Shown here: piece by piece, positions 1-7,474 of the stretch | How positions within the stretch are numbered: the stretch's first letter is position 1 | How the letters are laid out: each line of letters starts with the position of its first letter | NCBI GenBank assembly: GCA_048887165.1 | Contig: JBHLJZ010000092.1 | Coordinates: forward strand, 1-15,287 | Source: SOKP01 sp048887165 | GTDB taxonomy: Archaea > Asgardarchaeota > Lokiarchaeia > Sigyniarchaeales > SOKP01 | DNA: 15,287 nt | Reading direction: 5' to 3' | Position numbers and translations under genes: made by a program | The notes under the pieces: model-generated | The model's database searches: none | What the model saw: only the letters and a program-made list of their open reading frames with translations | What the model was told of the DNA's origin: nothing

Positions 1-1
1 T

Positions 2-715
2 AATGATATTTTGATAATTGGACATAAGGGAGCAAGCAAGACTGAACCAGAGAATACTTTAAGAGCATTTCAGAAAGCGATAGATTTAAAAGCGGATTAT
101 ATTGAGTTTGATATCCATCAATCTAAAGACGGTGAAATTGTTGTTATGCATGATGATAATACAATTCAGATAACTGGTCATGATGGTTTTATAAAAGATA
201 TGACACTCGAGGAGTTAAAGGAACTAGACTGTGGTATAGGTGAGAGAATTCCTACCCTCCAAGAAGTAATTAACTTATGTAAGGGAAAAATAGGGCTACA
301 AATTGAAGTTAAAGTTGTAGATATTGGAGAAAAAGTTGTTGACTTATTAGAAGAAGCGGACCTAATTGAGTCTACAATCATTAGTTCATTTATACATAAT
401 GAAGTATTAAGGATTAAAGAATATGAACCTAAAACAAAAGTTGCGGCTCTCATATCTTCTAGAGTTGATAATCCAAAAGATCTAATAAAAGCAACCAAGA
501 GAGTAATAAAAAAAAATAAATTTTATGCATTACATCCTCACTTTTCTGGAATTGATAAGGAAATTGTTGATTATAGTCATAATCATAATTTAAAAGTCAA
601 TGTTTGGACTGTAAATGAACAACAAGACATGCAGAATCTTATTAATTTCGGAGTAGATGGTATTATAACTGATGATATTCCACTTGCTAAGAAATTGTTG
701 AATAGGTTTGATTAA
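2..715 (+). CDS. Glycerophosphodiester phosphodiesterase (GDPD family), probably 5'-truncated
   Basis: This enzyme would hydrolyse glycerophosphodiesters to glycerol phosphate and an alcohol. The product has the GDPD TIM-barrel signatures. Counting from the in-frame TTG at 11, these are an N-terminal GHKGA (normally HRG) with the first catalytic His at residue 5, EPENT at 13-17, EFDIHQSKDG at 32-41 supplying the metal-binding Glu and Asp, the second catalytic His in VVMHDD at residue 47, and an E in QIEVK near 99. The C-terminal NVWTVNE and GVDGIITDDI segments are also typical of the family. No signal peptide is visible, so it is likely cytoplasmic. The frame stays open to the left edge and the TTG lies inside the first beta strand, so the true start is probably a few codons upstream and outside the window. 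The length (about 235 residues) is normal for a single-domain GDPD. The Arg-to-Lys change in the HRG motif is mild but unusual. Confidence 0.9.
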   Translation, partial: NDILIIGHKGASKTEPENTLRAFQKAIDLKADYIEFDIHQSKDGEIVVMHDDNTIQITGHDGFIKDMTLEELKELDCGIGERIPTLQEVINLCKGKIGLQIEVKVVDIGEKVVDLLEEADLIESTIISSFIHNEVLRIKEYEPKTKVAALISSRVDNPKDLIKATKRVIKKNKFYALHPHFSGIDKEIVDYSHNHNLKVNVWTVNEQQDMQNLINFGVDGIITDDIPLAKKLLNRFD

Positions 716-741
716 TTTATTTGGAAGAATAAATAATTTTT
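715..741 (+). terminator. Hairpin plus T-tract after the GDPD gene
   Basis: A perfect 7-bp inverted repeat (ATTTATT at 715-721, AATAAAT at 728-734) encloses a six-base loop and is followed by TTTTT at 737-741. It begins on the last base of the GDPD stop codon. Archaeal termination mainly needs the T-tract. The stem is all A/T, so its stability is modest and the call is tentative. Confidence 0.45.
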
Positions 742-821
742 GTTCTATTATATAGATAAAATATTTTAGTCAACTTTTATTATTCTATTTATCATTTTAA
801 CTAATTTTATAACAACGCTTT

Positions 822-2315
822 ATGTCATCATCAAAAAGTTCAAATCATCCCGATTTTAATAAATTATTTTACCCAAGAGCAATCGGTATTATTGGTGCTA
901 GTTATAATCCTGCTGGTGGAGGTTACTTTGTTGAAATTATGAAAGATCGGTTTCGTAATCCAATGTATTTATTCAATCCACGATTAAAAGGTCAAAAACT
1001 ATTCGGTAAAGAGGTATATGGTTCCATTTTGGAAGTTCCAAAAGAAGAACCAATTGATTATGTTATAATTGGGGTGCCCGCTAAAATAGTTCCTAACGTA
1101 TTAGAAGAATCGGGACAAAAAGGAGTTGCCTTTGCTACTATTTTTGCATCGGGCTTTAGTGAGGTAGGAAATGAACATCTTGAAAAAGAGGTCTTATCCA
1201 TCGCTAAAAAATATAATATTCGTTTGATAGGTCCTAATTGCTTGGGAGTATATAATCCTGAAGCAGGGCTTTACATTGGAAGAGACCAATCGAAAAAAGC
1301 AGGAAATTTTGGTGCAGTTTTACAATCTGGCGGTTTAGCTGTAAATGTTGCACAATTAGCATGTTCTTTTGGAATTGAAGTATCGAAGATGATTTCGATA
1401 GGAAATGCAATCGATTTATCTCATCCTGATTTCTTAGAATATTTTTTAAATGATCCTAAAACAGCAATTATTGGTCTCTATCTTGAAAACCTGAAATCTC
1501 AGGACGTTGGAAGGAGATTTATGAAAACTGCAACAAATTGCAACTTAAATAGAAAACCTGTTATCTTATGGAGGGCAGGTTACGGTGAAGCTACTAAAAA
1601 AGCAATTATGTCTCATACTGGAGGACTTGCCGGTAATAATAAAATATGGCAAGCGGTTGCTAAACAATCTGGTTGTTTGTTAGTTAATAGTTCAGTTGAA
1701 CTTGCAGCTTTAGGGTCTGCTTTCAAACTAATTCGGCTTCCCACTTCCAGAAATATTGGTTTAATTGGAATAGGAGGGGGAAGTACTATTGAAGCCGGTG
1801 ATCTGTTAGAGAAATATAACTTAAAAATTCCAAGATTAACAGACAAAACAATAGCAAAAATGGCACGTTTTCTTAATGATGTGAATACTAACTTTTCAAA
1901 TCCAATTGATCTGGGAGCTCAGGGAGCATTACCTCATATTTATTATAGGACAATTTTAGCTCTTGATAAAGATCCAAATATATCAACAATTGTTTTCGTA
2001 AAAGACCCAGAAAGATTTGGAAAGTTAGAAGATTCTTTATTAGGAAAATTAGGTTTTGATAAAGGAATGGATTTGAACAAAAGTTTCATTACATATATCG
2101 GAAAGGCAATAAGGATTTGTCAGAAACCGATGGTCTGCATTATGTTGAAGATTTCGGATGGTTTTGAAGAATATAAAAGCCGTTATAAATTTAAGCTTAA
2201 ACTTTTGAACCGGAATATCCCTGTTTTTGAGAATTTTGATCTCGCTGGGAAGGTGTTAGATAACATGAATAAATACAGAGAATTTCTTCAAAAGCATGGA
2301 AAATATCCGAAATAG
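822..2315 (+). CDS. ADP-forming acyl-CoA synthetase alpha-subunit-like protein (CoA-binding plus ligase domains)
   Basis: The protein resembles the alpha subunit of ADP-forming acetyl/acyl-CoA synthetase, which couples acyl-CoA cleavage to ATP synthesis in archaea. It has an N-terminal Rossmann CoA-binding domain (RAIGIIGASYNPAGGG around 19-34, then IGPNCLG at 136-142). A succinyl-CoA-synthetase-like middle domain begins near VLQSGGLAVN at 166-175. The phospho-histidine motif is SHTGGLAG, with His265. A third flavodoxin-like domain starts at GLIGIGGGST. At 497 residues it is slightly longer than usual alpha subunits. The ATP-grasp beta half is neither fused nor next door, so nucleotide phosphorylation needs a partner encoded elsewhere, or the protein has another CoA-linked role. 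ATG at 822 is the natural start; the TATA-like sequence near 788-800 is weak. The gene converges on the next one with only six bases between stops. The acyl substrate cannot be told from sequence. Confidence 0.82.
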   Translation: MSSSKSSNHPDFNKLFYPRAIGIIGASYNPAGGGYFVEIMKDRFRNPMYLFNPRLKGQKLFGKEVYGSILEVPKEEPIDYVIIGVPAKIVPNVLEESGQKGVAFATIFASGFSEVGNEHLEKEVLSIAKKYNIRLIGPNCLGVYNPEAGLYIGRDQSKKAGNFGAVLQSGGLAVNVAQLACSFGIEVSKMISIGNAIDLSHPDFLEYFLNDPKTAIIGLYLENLKSQDVGRRFMKTATNCNLNRKPVILWRAGYGEATKKAIMSHTGGLAGNNKIWQAVAKQSGCLLVNSSVELAALGSAFKLIRLPTSRNIGLIGIGGGSTIEAGDLLEKYNLKIPRLTDKTIAKMARFLNDVNTNFSNPIDLGAQGALPHIYYRTILALDKDPNISTIVFVKDPERFGKLEDSLLGKLGFDKGMDLNKSFITYIGKAIRICQKPMVCIMLKISDGFEEYKSRYKFKLKLLNRNIPVFENFDLAGKVLDNMNKYREFLQKHGKYPK

Positions 2316-2321
2316 AACTTA

Positions 2322-3131
2322 CTATATTTCTTCTTTTAAATGATCTACTTCAATAGGACGACCAGGGCTACCTTGATAATAATATTTATCAGTTTTTCCC
2401 CTCCAATTTTTATGTAAAACTGTATTAGGAAAAATTACATTGTTGTCTGTGGTTTCTGCATTTGGTCCCGCTATTATCCCAGGATAAAATGTTGTATTAT
2501 TTCCTAACTTTAACTCCATCATACTAATCTTACCAAAAATCGTATTCACAGCATGACTAGATAACGCCGAAGTAGGATAGAAAAAAACATTGTCACCCAA
2601 ATTAGTGAACTCTAAGCCAGCGTAACCATCGCAATATATTACATTCTTACCTATTTTGTTATGCCCAATTCTTCTTAGTACTCGATTCAATAACCACGGA
2701 AATGGAGATTTTGATGTAATCCACATTGGAAATTTTATAATAAAACCTCGTTTATGATAATATTTCATCATTTTTCCTTCTTCACTATTTAAATCATCTA
2801 AAACTCTTTTAAAGACTCCCTGCTTTGGAGGAGATTTTTTATTCCATCTTCGTACCCAAAAAGCAGTAAATTCTATTAATAATACCAGATAGGCATAATA
2901 CAAGAACAAGAAAAATCCAGGCAAAATTAACATATGAAAAACAAGTGGAATATTAAAAAAAATGACAAAAAAATATTCAAATAGAAGAAATAATCCTAAA
3001 CATGGATAGAGTGGGAGCAAAAAGCTAATAAAATTAATTTTAAAAAAATCTAATGCTGGTAATTCAACAACTTTTTCTTTTTTTTGTTCTAATTCTAAAT
3101 TCACTCCTTCTTCTACATTTTCCTTAACCAT
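2322..3131 (-). CDS. Membrane-anchored left-handed beta-helix (hexapeptide-repeat) protein, possible acyltransferase
   Basis: An acidic, Lys-rich N-terminal tail (1-25) is followed by two very hydrophobic segments (about 34-60 and 62-92). A basic linker (VRRWNKK) comes next, then a soluble C-terminal half. From about 155 on, the spacing and composition of IGKNVIYCDGY, LGDNVFFYPTS, LGNNTTFYPG and DNNVIFPNT fit imperfect hexapeptide repeats forming a left-handed beta helix, closing with a QGSPGRPI-type cap seen in acyltransferases of this superfamily. His193 in SSHA is a possible catalytic base. Such proteins usually acylate sugars, lipids or amino-acid derivatives; the substrate here is unknown. 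The membrane anchor suggests a lipid or envelope substrate, which is an inference. ATG at 3131 has a TATA-like AT-rich stretch about 26 bases upstream (near 3153-3162 on the minus strand), consistent with a leaderless message. Confidence 0.65.
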   Translation of the reverse strand: MVKENVEEGVNLELEQKKEKVVELPALDFFKINFISFLLPLYPCLGLFLLFEYFFVIFFNIPLVFHMLILPGFFLFLYYAYLVLLIEFTAFWVRRWNKKSPPKQGVFKRVLDDLNSEEGKMMKYYHKRGFIIKFPMWITSKSPFPWLLNRVLRRIGHNKIGKNVIYCDGYAGLEFTNLGDNVFFYPTSALSSHAVNTIFGKISMMELKLGNNTTFYPGIIAGPNAETTDNNVIFPNTVLHKNWRGKTDKYYYQGSPGRPIEVDHLKEEI

Positions 3132-3222
3132 AGTATTAATATTATCATTCTATTATTAAAAATTATTTAATAATAATTAAGAGGTTAAAAAAATTAATTT
3201 AATAAGGAATATTGGACCAATT

Positions 3223-3245
3223 GTAAATTTTAATTTAAAATTTAC
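3223..3245 (-). terminator. 23-base palindrome spanning the MFS gene stop codon
   Basis: GTAAATTTTAA (3223-3233) and TTAAAATTTAC (3235-3245) form a perfect 11-bp inverted repeat around one base. In the minus-strand transcript this can fold as an 8-bp A/U-rich stem with a 7-base loop that begins with the TAA stop codon (3237-3235). It may be a 3'-end or termination structure. No strong T-tract follows at once. Confidence 0.35.
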
Positions 3246-4530
3246 ATTCTTGTGCTTCTAGTTTTATTACCTCTTGTTTTGGAATCATCTCTACTTTTAA
3301 TTTTTCAGGGTGGTCTAAATATCGAATTTTTGTAAAGAACCAAAGTATAATCGGATTTATAATCCCTGCTAACGCACATATAAAGAGTAATGGGGTCACA
3401 CCAATCAATTCTGTTGTAGGACCGGTAATTATAGCGGCAATCGGTGCAATTGCCATTGAAATAGTATGATCTATGGACATCACTCTCCCAATTTTGTCAG
3501 ATGGAACAATTGTGTGAAAGATCGTTAAATATGTCGCAACAGTTATTGGGAATATTATGGCACCTAAAAATGCCCCAATATACATAAGATAAAAGGTTCT
3601 ATATGGAGCAAATATTATCAGAAAGTACGCTATAAATAGAAACATTTCTCCAGCAAGGTTTATTTTTATTTTGTTTTTCCAATTCTTTTTAAAAGAAGTT
3701 ATCAGAGATCCAGTTATACTTCCAATTTGCATTGAACCAAAAAGAAAGGCTAAGTCTAATGCTGTTCCATCATGAATAATATTTATAAAGTAAGGCCATA
3801 AGACGTTAAAAGGGCGAAATATGAAATTGAAAATCATCGCAAAAATAATCAAACTTAACATTCCTGGAATAGCTTTTACAATCAAAAAGCCTTCTTTGAA
3901 TTCTCTAACAAATGATTTTTTTTTAATCACTTCTCTTTCTTTTGCTTGGTATGGAATTTTAATTAAAGCTAATGGTATAAGTGCTATTGCGAATGTTATT
4001 ACATCAATCAAACAGATATAGGAGATTGGAAACAAATCTAAAAGAATTGCTGATAAAATAGGACCTATCATGAAAGTTATTCCATTAAAAAGAAAGTTAG
4101 CTCCGTTAATTCTACTGAGCTTATCTTTAGGAACCATTGAAGGTATGATTGCTTGAAATGTAGGTATATGAATTGCAAAAAGGATATTTCGAAAGGTATG
4201 AATTGTTAAAATCAACCAAATATTAATACTATTCATAAAAAATAATAGAAATAGCATAAATGTTGCAAGAGCTTGAAGAGAATCTACCACTGCGATAATT
4301 AATTTTCGGTTTAATCTGTCAGATAACACTCCGGCAAAAGGCGCAACAATTACTTGAGGTAAAAATATTAAAAAAGTAGCTATTGAAAGATATACAGCAC
4401 TTCCTGTCTCAATTGTGATCCACCAAGTAATTACAAATCCAATTATCCCTGAGCCTAACAATGAAAATTGCTGACCAAACATAAAATAAAGATAATGTCT
4501 AAAGCTACTTTTCGTTGGTAAGTCTTCCAT
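3235..4530 (-). CDS. MFS transporter, DHA3/MFS_3-type (drug or metabolite efflux)
   Basis: A 431-residue integral membrane protein with about twelve hydrophobic helices and a central polar loop (EREVIKKKSFVREFKEG). The MFS motif A between helices 2 and 3 is clear: GVLSDRLNRKL at 67-77. The N-terminal FxxYLYFMFGQQFSLLGSGI-like segment and the ITWWI motif resemble the MefA/EntS (DHA3) group, which exports macrolides, siderophores or other amphiphiles by proton antiport. The substrate cannot be assigned here. The start is ATG at 4530, with a TTAATAAC TATA-like box about 26 bases upstream (4559-4552 on the minus strand), suggesting a leaderless transcript. It is divergent to the small gene at 4720 and separated by 103 bases from the gene that follows on the same strand, so it is probably transcribed alone. 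Confidence 0.87.
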   Translation of the reverse strand: MEDLPTKSSFRHYLYFMFGQQFSLLGSGIIGFVITWWITIETGSAVYLSIATFLIFLPQVIVAPFAGVLSDRLNRKLIIAVVDSLQALATFMLFLLFFMNSINIWLILTIHTFRNILFAIHIPTFQAIIPSMVPKDKLSRINGANFLFNGITFMIGPILSAILLDLFPISYICLIDVITFAIALIPLALIKIPYQAKEREVIKKKSFVREFKEGFLIVKAIPGMLSLIIFAMIFNFIFRPFNVLWPYFINIIHDGTALDLAFLFGSMQIGSITGSLITSFKKNWKNKIKINLAGEMFLFIAYFLIIFAPYRTFYLMYIGAFLGAIIFPITVATYLTIFHTIVPSDKIGRVMSIDHTISMAIAPIAAIITGPTTELIGVTPLLFICALAGIINPIILWFFTKIRYLDHPEKLKVEMIPKQEVIKLEAQECKF

Positions 4531-4719
4531 AATTAATGTTACCTATATTAGTTATTAAGAAATAGTATTAGTTTCATAAATAGATTTAGTTGAGAAAGTT
4601 CAAAAGAAGTATGAATTAAGTCTGAAGTAGTTAAATCCAAATAAATTTTCAAGTTTCAAAATTTTTTCTTTAAATAATTTCAACTTTAAAGATAAATAAA
4701 AATTAAAACAAGCAAAAAA

Positions 4720-5010
4720 ATGAAAGTAAAAATTTCAATTGATATAGAGGACAATATTAAAGAAAATGAAGTTGAATTTTTAGCAAGTAAATCAGAACTG
4801 ATTAATACGTTAATTACTAAAATACTACCAAGCTGGGATCAAGAAATTATAATAGAAAATAAAAAAATCTATTATCAGATATCTGGACCTAACTCTGTTG
4901 CTATTTTTGCTATTATTGCTACAATTATCGAAGAAACTTCAAGAAAGTTTTTTGGGTCTGAATTTTATGCAGATTATGTAGATTTTATTTCACTTCAAAA
5001 TAAAAAATAA
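4720..5010 (+). CDS. Small protein of unknown function (96 aa)
   Basis: I do not recognise this protein. It starts with a beta-strand-like segment (MKVKISIDIEDN). A helix around ELINTLITKILP and a second strand pair around QEIIIENKKIYYQISG follow. A hydrophobic helix (SVAIFAIIATIIEETSRKFF) comes next, then an aromatic acidic tail. It is most likely a small soluble alpha/beta protein. The strand-strand-helix layout loosely recalls Pcc1-like KEOPS subunits, but no diagnostic residues support this. ATG at 4720 lies about 24 bases downstream of an ATAAATAA box (4692-4700), which supports a real leaderless gene. It converges with the ABC permease gene, with a T7 run at about 5020-5026 that could end its transcript. 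Confidence 0.6.
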   Translation: MKVKISIDIEDNIKENEVEFLASKSELINTLITKILPSWDQEIIIENKKIYYQISGPNSVAIFAIIATIIEETSRKFFGSEFYADYVDFISLQNKK

Positions 5011-5023
5011 TAAAAAGATTTTT

Positions 5024-5860
5024 TTATACAGGAATATCTCTTTTATTGAAAATATATCCTGCAAAAATAGTGATAATTACAGAATATAGTCCGAGAACTA
5101 GTACATCTAACCATACAAATCCCCAATTATGGTTCACAAGTAAATCAAATGGATCAAAATAGTAAAAGATAGAAAGGAATTTAACATTTTCCATAATTTC
5201 AGGCATAGCTCCCCAAAAAGAACCAAATGCAAAAAAGAATACAAGCATTCCGAATCCAGCTCCTAGTGCTTTCTTAGTGCTTAGAAAGGTTGAAAACAAA
5301 AATCCTGTACTTATTAATGCTACCAAAAAAAGAAAAAACCAAAATACAACGAACATAACTTCATCTAAATAAATTTCAGCAGGATTAATATTTGGAAATG
5401 TGAAGATTCCAAGCATTATACCAAGAGCAGTGCATAAAGAAAGGAAAAAAGCAACTCCTATATGACGAAAATATTTGCCAATAACAAATTCCCATCGATT
5501 TATCGGTTTAGCCATAATTAAATCTATCGTTTTATCTTCAATCTCTTTTGGAATGTCTTGACTAGCTTTCATTATTACATAAATCCCAAAGTACATCCAA
5601 GAAAATTCGAAAATGTATGTGTTTATGAAACCACCGAATGATGCTATTGAGATTTGGCCACCAACCATATCTTTTATTATATCTGGATAACTTTCGAAAA
5701 CAGCTTCCATCTCTGCAAAGAGCTCACCATCAAATAATGTTAGAAACCATACAATAAATAAAGTCATAAGTCCAATAAACAATAATATTCCCTTTCGATT
5801 GGTCACCATTTCATTCCAACTAATTTTAAATATTTTTAACTTAGAAAGCCCTAATCTCAC
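5024..5860 (-). CDS. ABC-2 type exporter permease
   Basis: This is the membrane half of an ABC-2 exporter. About six hydrophobic segments are visible (roughly 24-43, 72-97, 134-154, 168-193, 197-216 and 250-272). Between the second and third is the ABC-2 coupling-helix signature EIEDKTIDLIMAKPINRWEFVIGKY, with the usual acidic start, leucine/isoleucine-rich middle and PINR turn. The start is GTG at 5860, overlapping the TGA stop of the ATPase gene as GTGA, so the two are translationally coupled. The length of 278 residues is normal for this family. It should pair with the ATPase encoded upstream to pump a lipid, drug or peptide out of the cell; the substrate is unknown. The regulator pair and twin operators on the far side suggest inducible expression. 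Confidence 0.88.
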   Translation of the reverse strand: MRLGLSKLKIFKISWNEMVTNRKGILLFIGLMTLFIVWFLTLFDGELFAEMEAVFESYPDIIKDMVGGQISIASFGGFINTYIFEFSWMYFGIYVIMKASQDIPKEIEDKTIDLIMAKPINRWEFVIGKYFRHIGVAFFLSLCTALGIMLGIFTFPNINPAEIYLDEVMFVVFWFFLFLVALISTGFLFSTFLSTKKALGAGFGMLVFFFAFGSFWGAMPEIMENVKFLSIFYYFDPFDLLVNHNWGFVWLDVLVLGLYSVIITIFAGYIFNKRDIPV

Positions 5861-6822
5861 GTAATTTCACCTCTTATCTTATTCTCATCCTTATAATATT
5901 GCATAAAAATATTTTCTAAGGTCGAATGCTGTATCACAAAATCCTTCACTGGCACATTAGCCCACTTTCTTTCACTTATCTCGCGTAAAAGCTCTAAAGT
6001 ACGATCTGGTGGAAGTAATAATGTTATATTTGTATTAAAAGAATATTTAATATTAACTTCAGGAAATTCCGCTAGAAGATAGGAATGAAAAGACTGCATA
6101 CTAGCATTATTTTCAAAATCCAATTCTATATGCTTTAAGCTTTTTGCTTTAAGGTCATCAACCTTCGAAATTTCTACAATTTTTCCTTCTTTAATAATTG
6201 CCACTTGGTCACAAAACTTTTCCACTTCAGGAAGGACATGGCTTGAAACAAATATTGTGCAGTTAGATTCTTTCTGTCTTTCAGAAATAATGCGATAGAA
6301 TTCTGCTTGCATCAAAGGGTCAAGCCCAGAAGTTGGTTCATCCATTATTAAAATGTCAAATTTTCCCATTAAAGCTGTTAAAACACCAACTTTCTGTTTA
6401 TTTCCTTTACTTAAAACCCCTGCTTTTCGATCCATATCTATTTGAAGTCGCTCTGACACATCTTTAATGAAGTTCCAATCTATTTCGATATCATAGAGTC
6501 TAGCAAAATAATTAATTAATTGATTTGCCGTTATATTTTTATAAATTCCTAATTCTCCAGGTAAATAACCAATACGATTCCTTACTCTTATATCTTTTTT
6601 TGGATTTACTTTCTCACCAAATATAGTAATATCTCCAGCATCAGGATTAAGAAATCCAAGCAAGCATCTTATTGTAGTAGTTTTACCTGCTCCATTGGGT
6701 CCTAAATATCCAAAACGAGCGCCCTCTGGGACATTAAATGAAATATTATCAACAGCTTTAATTTTACCTTTATTATAATATTTTTTAAGATTCCTCACTT
6801 CTATTGCATTCATTTTAATCAA
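5857..6822 (-). CDS. ABC transporter ATP-binding protein (ABC-2 exporter)
   Basis: A canonical ATPase subunit. Walker A is GPNGAGKT at 41-48, the signature is LSKGNKQK at 137-144, Walker B is ILIMDEP at 157-163, the D-loop is SGLD at 165-168 and the switch His is at 195 (SSH). The Q-loop position reads GYLPGE, with Pro-Gly-Glu where Gln is usual. The SKGNKQK signature in place of SGGQ is common in ATPases that partner ABC-2 permeases. A further domain of about 90 residues (230-321) follows the nucleotide-binding domain. The first possible start is TTG at 6822, but ATG at 6813 (MNAIEVRNL) fits the family better; an AGGA lies close to the TTG, so the choice is not settled. A TATA-like TTTATATA (6893-6886, minus strand) predicts a transcription start near 6863. 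Co-transcribed with the permease through the GTGA overlap. Confidence 0.93.
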   Translation of the reverse strand: MIKMNAIEVRNLKKYYNKGKIKAVDNISFNVPEGARFGYLGPNGAGKTTTIRCLLGFLNPDAGDITIFGEKVNPKKDIRVRNRIGYLPGELGIYKNITANQLINYFARLYDIEIDWNFIKDVSERLQIDMDRKAGVLSKGNKQKVGVLTALMGKFDILIMDEPTSGLDPLMQAEFYRIISERQKESNCTIFVSSHVLPEVEKFCDQVAIIKEGKIVEISKVDDLKAKSLKHIELDFENNASMQSFHSYLLAEFPEVNIKYSFNTNITLLLPPDRTLELLREISERKWANVPVKDFVIQHSTLENIFMQYYKDENKIRGEIT

Positions 6823-6839
6823 TTTTCCTTAACTTTTCA

Positions 6840-6860
6840 TTCTTCATGAATAATGAAGAA
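6840..6860. promoter_or_regulatory. Operator copy 1 in the exporter/regulator divergent region
   Basis: Perfect 8-bp inverted repeat TTCTTCAT (6840-6847) / ATGAAGAA (6853-6860) around five bases. It shares the 20-base pattern TCTTCATGAAnnATGAAnAA with the copy at 6904-6923. It lies just downstream of the transcription start predicted for the exporter genes, where a bound repressor would block initiation. Confidence 0.7.
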
Positions 6861-6885
6861 CCTAATATTATAATAGAAAATTGCA

Positions 6886-6893
6886 TATATAAA
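6886..6893 (-). promoter_or_regulatory. TATA-like box of the ABC exporter operon
   Basis: TTTATATA on the minus strand. The predicted start of transcription, about 25 bases downstream, is near 6863, giving a leader of about 50 bases before ATG 6813. Confidence 0.5.
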
Positions 6894-6903
6894 TGTTTTT
6901 CAA

Positions 6904-6923
6904 TCTTCATGAAAGATGAAAAA
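6904..6923. promoter_or_regulatory. Operator copy 2, abutting the regulator TATA box
   Basis: The second copy of TCTTCATGAAnnATGAAnAA, starting exactly 63 bases (six 10.5-bp turns) after copy 1. A wider dyad TTTTTCA (6896-6902) / TGAAAAA (6917-6923) encloses it. It ends where the regulator TATA box begins and so covers the BRE position, a classical site for archaeal autorepression. Confidence 0.7.
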
Positions 6924-6932
6924 TTATAAATA
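6924..6932 (+). promoter_or_regulatory. TATA box of the regulator pair
   Basis: TTATAAATA, 29-37 bases before ATG 6961. It predicts a transcription start only a few bases upstream of the start codon. Confidence 0.6.
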
Positions 6933-6960
6933 GGTAATCACACATTAATAATATTAAGTA

Positions 6961-7473
6961 ATGATTGATGAGAATTCTATAGTTGAAAACCATATCTTCG
7001 AAGGAAAAATTAAAGAATATGAACAAGTTCTAATTCAATTTGTTATGGAATCAGGAAAAGCTAAAAGTATTGATCCTAATCTTCAACTAATTCTTGGATA
7101 TATTGGAATTCATAAAAAATTAACTCAAAAACAATTAAAAGATTTAACAGGACTCTCAATGGGTACTATCTCAAAAAAATTGAGGGATATTTTAGCTCTT
7201 AAACTTATAAGAAAAGAAAAAATTCCAAAAACAAACAAAAATTTATATATTTTGGCTCCTGAAACTTATGGAGATGTAGCTGATGCGACATTAGACGATA
7301 TTACGAGTATGAATGAATTTCTCAAAAAAAAAGTTGGAGAACTTGAAAAATTAAGGGAAAAAAAAGGTGGTGAGTTTCTTTTAGAAAGAATAATAGGATT
7401 GACAAAGACCTTTGAGACTGTTAAAAACATATGGTCTGATATAGAATTTATATTTAAGCAAAAGGAAAATTAA
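6961..7473 (+). CDS. GbsR/MarR-like winged-helix transcriptional regulator, first of a tandem pair
   Basis: A 170-residue regulator with a helix-turn-helix at about 54-84 (LTQKQLKDLTGLSMGTISKKLRDILALKLI), preceded by a helix and followed by a beta wing (RKEKIPKTNKNLYIL). A long Lys/Glu-rich helix (115-135) and a C-terminal helical region, probably for dimerisation, follow. This matches the GbsR-like subgroup of MarR-type regulators common in archaea. It is transcribed divergently from the ABC exporter, and the region between holds two near-identical 20-base dyads, so it is the obvious candidate repressor of both itself and the exporter. The inducing signal is unknown. Its stop (7471-7473) is one base from the next start, so the two are coupled. 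ATG at 6961 fits the TATA position. Confidence 0.8.
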   Translation: MIDENSIVENHIFEGKIKEYEQVLIQFVMESGKAKSIDPNLQLILGYIGIHKKLTQKQLKDLTGLSMGTISKKLRDILALKLIRKEKIPKTNKNLYILAPETYGDVADATLDDITSMNEFLKKKVGELEKLREKKGGEFLLERIIGLTKTFETVKNIWSDIEFIFKQKEN

Positions 7474-7474
7474 G

